NCBI GenBank assembly: GCA_003536545.1
Contig: DPZW01000015.1
Span: 1-10,266 of the forward strand
DNA from: Rhodospirillaceae bacterium
GTDB taxonomy: Bacteria > Pseudomonadota > Alphaproteobacteria > UBA11073
Direction: 5' to 3'
DNA: 10,266 nt
A model generated the notes under the pieces. The model worked only from the letters and a program-made list of their open reading frames with translations, ran no database searches and was not told the DNA's origin. Position 1 is the first letter of the stretch. Each line of letters starts with the position of its first letter. Made by a program: the position numbers and the translations under genes. This document shows, piece by piece, positions 7,571 through 10,266 of the stretch.

Positions 7571-8103
7571 GGTGTTTGCTTTTGCATAAAGATGGTGAGT
7601 TCGGAAACCGTAATTCCGAATTTTTTCAAATAAGATCGGTTGATAAGCACGCCATCATTCATCAGCCACATCCAGTCATCAAAACGCAGGCGATAAGTGG
7701 TATCATCGACCGGCACATCCATGACATATTGCCATTGCATCGCGCTGCCTTTTGTCTGACCCACCGCCTTGTCCAGAATATCGGATGCCGTGCCTTCATA
7801 ACTGCCATCGGCCAGTTTACGAATGGTCCAGACGCGCTTTTGCGTGCTGCCGTCATAATAAGTGAAATGTTCGGTCAATGTGCCCGTATCGCCCTGCCAT
7901 TCGCCAATCATGGTAATGTCAAACCGACTAACCACGCGCCCGCGCCAATCCTGCACAATGCCCCATGCCTTGATCGGCCCATTAAAATATTCACGAATAT
8001 CGGCCTGCGGCATTGTGCCCTGATAGTGATCGATGGGATTGCCGCCGCAACTGCTAAGCATGATCATGATCCCCACGATGGCGGCGAGAGGTTGTCGTTT
8101 CAT
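7567..8103 (-). CDS. DUF3833 family lipoprotein
   Basis: This is a predicted lipoprotein of 178 residues and unknown biochemical function. The N-terminus MKRQPLAAIVGIMIMLSSC is a lipoprotein signal: two basic residues, a hydrophobic core and the lipobox L-S-S-C with C19 as the lipidated residue. Glycine rather than aspartate after the cysteine suggests sorting to the outer membrane. The body has the aromatic-rich antiparallel pattern of DUF3833 proteins, including YFNGPIKAWGIVQDWRGRVV, a TEHFTYYDG segment and RFDDWMWLMNDGVLINRS near the end. The ATG at 8103 is preferred over the adjacent one at 8106, because GGAG (8113-8110) lies six bases from the former and only three from the latter. The beginning overlaps the end of the transporter gene by 50 bases, and the stop overlaps the next start as ATGA. 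Its constant partnership with lipid-modifying and stress genes suggests an envelope role; this is inference. Confidence 0.85.
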   Translation of the reverse strand: MKRQPLAAIVGIMIMLSSCGGNPIDHYQGTMPQADIREYFNGPIKAWGIVQDWRGRVVSRFDITMIGEWQGDTGTLTEHFTYYDGSTQKRVWTIRKLADGSYEGTASDILDKAVGQTKGSAMQWQYVMDVPVDDTTYRLRFDDWMWLMNDGVLINRSYLKKFGITVSELTIFMQKQTP

Positions 8104-9379
8104 CATATTCTCCGGGGTTGGCGTGAATGAAAAATCGATACAGCAAGGCAGCGGCGCATAATTTTAATGCGCAGGGAACCAGGGCATAGGTGGCGGCCAG
8201 CGCAAACAACGCAGCATCCGTATTTGTCTGTTGTGGTATAAAACCGGCGGCATCCATGATCCATAGTGCCGTCACCGATGCAAAAGCCAGACTGGCTTTT
8301 GATAGAAACGCCAGCATAGCATAAAAAGTTCCCGCAAAACGGTGATTGCTGAAACGATGAATATCATCCGCCAGAATGGATGGTGGCAGCGTCAGATCTG
8401 CGCCCAGTGCAAAACCTGAAACTACGCAGACAATTGCATATTGCCAGACATCACCCGCCTGCAGAAAAAATGCGCCGATAAAACCCGCCACCGCTAGAAA
8501 AATGGAAAACAGCCAGCTTTTATACTTACCGTGATGCTGGCTGATGTTTTTCCACACCGGCATGCTGATCGCGCCGGATAAAAAATAGGCCAGCAGAAAT
8601 AATCCGGTCAAGGCCTCGGCCTGCAGCAGATCCCTGACATAAAAAATGACCAGCACTGCAGGAATGCTGGCCGCCAGCATACTTGCGGCATAAACCGTCA
8701 TCAATTTTCTGGTCTGCGGCGGCAGCGCGCGCAAAGCTGAAAGAATAAAGCCATTTTGTTTTTCTGCGCCGTCATCCTGTATGACTGCGCGCGGGATGCG
8801 ACTGAAACATATCAGGCCAATCGCCATCAAGGCGGCAAGGATCAGCGTATAGATGACGTAAATTTTTTCATCATCCACAATCTGCGCCAACAGGCTGGGC
8901 GCTGAAACTGCAATCACCAGTCCGATCAGCGCAAAGCCCTCGCGCGCGCCGGCAAGGCGGGTTTGATCCAGCGGATTATGGGTCCATAATGTCGCCTGCG
9001 CACCCAGAATAATGCTGATGATGCTGTGAGATGATACGGCCATGATCATAGTCAGTGCAAACCACAGCGCGGGTGAAAATATCACCGCGTTAAACATGCT
9101 GTAAATCGCAGTCACTAATAACGTCCCGGCCACAATCAGGCTCAACATAAAATATTTCCGGTATCGGTCCGCCAGCCAGCCCAGCACGGGATCCTGCACG
9201 CCGTCCAGCAAGCGGATCAGCAGCAGGATACTGCCCAGCAAACCCAGCGACAGGCCGTGCTGCACGGCGTAAAAATCAGGTGCCAGCACATAAAGCGGGA
9301 ATCCCGCAAAGGCAACCGGCATGGCGAGCATGCCGTATTGCGCCAGATGTTTGGGAGCGATGGCGGCGGTATGCGTCAT
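8054..9379 (-). CDS. MFS transporter, GPH/MelB-like (MFS_2) type
   Basis: This inner-membrane protein of 441 residues has about twelve hydrophobic segments, the standard size for sugar-cation symporter-like MFS proteins. Between segments 2 and 3 it carries RLLDGVQDPVLGWLADRYRK (56-75). R56, D59, D63-P64 and the G67 to D71-R72 loop correspond to the RxxDxxxDP and GxxxDR signatures of the GPH/MelB group. The last membrane segment ends near 415 and is followed by a polar tail rich in Arg and His (TTTSRRHRGDHDHA). The DNA for that tail also encodes the start and signal sequence of the following lipoprotein. The start overlaps the previous stop as ATGA, with no good ribosome site, implying coupling. 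Members of this gene set are often annotated as sugar symporters by homology, but nothing here indicates a sugar. Given neighbours that modify lipids and act in the envelope, a lipid or lipid-derived cargo is equally plausible. Confidence 0.9.
   Translation of the reverse strand: MTHTAAIAPKHLAQYGMLAMPVAFAGFPLYVLAPDFYAVQHGLSLGLLGSILLLIRLLDGVQDPVLGWLADRYRKYFMLSLIVAGTLLVTAIYSMFNAVIFSPALWFALTMIMAVSSHSIISIILGAQATLWTHNPLDQTRLAGAREGFALIGLVIAVSAPSLLAQIVDDEKIYVIYTLILAALMAIGLICFSRIPRAVIQDDGAEKQNGFILSALRALPPQTRKLMTVYAASMLAASIPAVLVIFYVRDLLQAEALTGLFLLAYFLSGAISMPVWKNISQHHGKYKSWLFSIFLAVAGFIGAFFLQAGDVWQYAIVCVVSGFALGADLTLPPSILADDIHRFSNHRFAGTFYAMLAFLSKASLAFASVTALWIMDAAGFIPQQTNTDAALFALAATYALVPCALKLCAAALLYRFFIHANPGEYDETTTSRRHRGDHDHA
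8110..8113 (-). promoter_or_regulatory. Ribosome binding site of the DUF3833 gene, inside the transporter gene
   Basis: The minus strand reads GGAGAATATGATG. GGAG is three bases from the first ATG (8106) and six from the second (8103), so the second is the likelier start. The site lies within the coding sequence of the transporter's C-terminal tail. Confidence 0.55.
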
Positions 9380-9897
9380 GACAAGCCCAGCAACTGCCGG
9401 CGTAATCCGGGCTCGGATGTTTTTTCGCCCAGCCAGATATTAAAGAATTGCACGGCGAATGCATCGCCCTTAATTTCGCCGATAAAATTCTTATCTGCGT
9501 AAAAGCGCGTGCCGATACCGGGCTGATAGCTGGCGGTCAGCACAGAGCCGTTACGCACATCGGGAAAGATCTCTTTCAATTGCGCATTCCATGCTGCCAG
9601 TTGAATTTCATTGTCGAATCCCTGGCGGCGGATTTCGCGCACGCTGCGGTCGGCAATATCCGGCCCTTCAATCTCACGGTAATAATGGATCGATAGCGCA
9701 AACGGTTTTTCAGGATCCCACCGCCCGTCGGGTGCATAGAGCACTGCCTCGTAAACATCCCAGAAAGCAATGGATAATTCGCCGCGCCCCACCACGGCTG
9801 CGCGCGGCACGCCGCCGGGATTCATATCCGCCGCAAATGCCGCATGCGTCTGCAGACATAGCGCAAGCACGATGACAGGAAACAATTTACGCCGCAT
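9376..9897 (-). CDS. Secreted chalcone-isomerase-like protein
   Basis: This protein of 173 residues begins with a clear Sec signal peptide: MRRK, a hydrophobic core, and AFA before A23 as the cleavage site. It is therefore expected in the periplasm. The mature part fits the bacterial chalcone-isomerase-like family (Chalcone_3 type): an early GRGELSIAFWDVYEAVLYAP block, ALSIHYYREIEG, a region of charged helices, and a closing IGTRFYADKNFIGEI ... FAVQFFNIWLGEKTSEPGLRRQLLG segment. The fold in this family is known to bind hydrophobic or fatty-acid-like ligands in some members, and bacterial members generally have no proven isomerase activity, so a catalytic name would be misleading. It starts 11 bases before the stop of the methyltransferase gene and ends overlapping the transporter start as ATGA. 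Its position between a fatty-acid-modifying enzyme and a transporter suggests lipid binding or chaperoning, which is inference. Confidence 0.85.
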   Translation of the reverse strand: MRRKLFPVIVLALCLQTHAAFAADMNPGGVPRAAVVGRGELSIAFWDVYEAVLYAPDGRWDPEKPFALSIHYYREIEGPDIADRSVREIRRQGFDNEIQLAAWNAQLKEIFPDVRNGSVLTASYQPGIGTRFYADKNFIGEIKGDAFAVQFFNIWLGEKTSEPGLRRQLLGLS

Positions 9898-10266
9898 GTT
9901 GCAATTCCCATTGCATCACATCCGTGCGGCCATGGCGAAAGGCGGCGATGCAGCAGGTCAGATAAAATCGCCACATGCGGATGAATTTTTCGTCAAAGCC
10001 TAATGCCCTGACATCGCCCAGCCGCGCCTCGAAATTATCCAGCCAATGCGACAATGTGCGTGCATAATCCTGGCCGAATGCATAACGATCCGCCACGCGC
10101 AGCCCTGCCTGTTGCGCCGCCGCTTGAAACCGTTCCGGCGATGGCAACATGCCGCCCGGGAAAATATAGGTGCGAATGGCATCACCGCCGCGGCGGTAGG
10201 ATTCAAACCATTCATCCGCGATGGTGATGGTCTGGATCATCGCCCTGCCCTTGTCCGCCAGCAGGG
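9887..10266 (-). CDS. Cyclopropane-fatty-acyl-phospholipid synthase family methyltransferase, C-terminal part
   Basis: Only the last 125 or so residues are present; the frame stays open to the right edge, so the gene starts outside the window. Enzymes of this family use S-adenosylmethionine to add a methylene or methyl group across the double bond of unsaturated acyl chains in membrane phospholipids. The visible end aligns by eye with the end of E. coli Cfa: GRAMIQTITI, the YIFPGGMLPS loop, FGQDYARTLSHWLDNF, and FIRMWRFYLTCCIAAFR. The last block retains the tyrosine corresponding to active-site Tyr317 of E. coli Cfa. The SAM-binding motif and the bicarbonate-site residues lie outside the window. 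It may be a true cyclopropane synthase or a relative such as UfaM, the methyltransferase that starts furan fatty acid synthesis in Rhodobacter; the visible part cannot decide. It is the most upstream gene seen of the operon. Confidence 0.88.
   Translation of the reverse strand, partial: LLADKGRAMIQTITIADEWFESYRRGGDAIRTYIFPGGMLPSPERFQAAAQQAGLRVADRYAFGQDYARTLSHWLDNFEARLGDVRALGFDEKFIRMWRFYLTCCIAAFRHGRTDVMQWELQHAA

Noticed and set aside
7576..8130. 184-codon open frame on the plus strand opposite the DUF3833 gene
   Set aside because: It is fully antisense to a gene with a lipobox, ribosome site and family-like sequence. Its own translation shows no domain and no ribosome site that stands out.
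1..10266. CRISPR arrays, tRNA or rRNA genes, insertion sequences, phage genes
   Set aside because: Both strands were read for spaced repeats, terminal inverted repeats, transposase motifs and RNA gene signatures, and none was found; nearly all sequence is accounted for by eight genes.

Overview
All recognisable genes in this window lie on the minus strand, so transcription runs from the right end to the left. The sequence looks like the chromosome of a Gram-negative proteobacterium, probably an alphaproteobacterium. The support is a two-gene glutamate synthase of bacterial NADPH type, a lipoprotein and a secreted protein with Gram-negative export signals, and a block of genes that in proteobacteria usually sits in the sigmaE/ChrR photo-oxidative stress locus. 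Base composition is moderate. By eye the right-hand block is somewhat richer in G+C than gltB. No lineage finer than this can be supported by reading alone. No RNA gene, CRISPR array, insertion sequence or phage gene was seen.

Right-hand block (10266 down to 5693). Six genes are packed head to tail and look like one operon, entered in the middle. In order of transcription they are: the C-terminal part of a cyclopropane-fatty-acyl-phospholipid synthase-type methyltransferase (cut by the window edge), a secreted chalcone-isomerase-like protein, an MFS/GPH-type membrane transporter, a DUF3833 lipoprotein, a short-chain dehydrogenase, and an Old Yellow Enzyme (NemA-type alkene reductase). Four junctions overlap (11, 4, 50 and 4 bases) and the fifth has a 9-base gap, so translational coupling is likely. 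The first five match a gene set that, in many proteobacteria, accompanies photolyase, rpoE and chrR. The likely theme is membrane lipid modification and handling of its oxidation products under singlet-oxygen or light stress. The alkene reductase at the end fits as a detoxifier of reactive enones, but that link is inference.

Left-hand block (5692 down to 1). A 139-base gap (151 bases to the preferred gltB start) holds a good sigma70-like promoter for a second operon, gltB-gltD. gltB encodes a complete glutamate synthase large subunit (about 1582 residues) with an N-terminal propeptide, catalytic cysteine, FMN domain, 3Fe-4S motif and GXGXG domain, plus an unusual cysteine-containing C-terminal tail. 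gltD follows after 17 bases and its first 258 codons are present before the window ends. Together they would make two glutamates from glutamine and 2-oxoglutarate using NADPH, the second half of the GS-GOGAT ammonia assimilation cycle. Both subunits carry departures from the textbook forms (cluster-ligand spacing in GltD; insertion and tail in GltB), which are the main oddities of the window.

No wholly novel system was found. The most useful leads are the stress-type operon ending in an alkene reductase, and the variant glutamate synthase.
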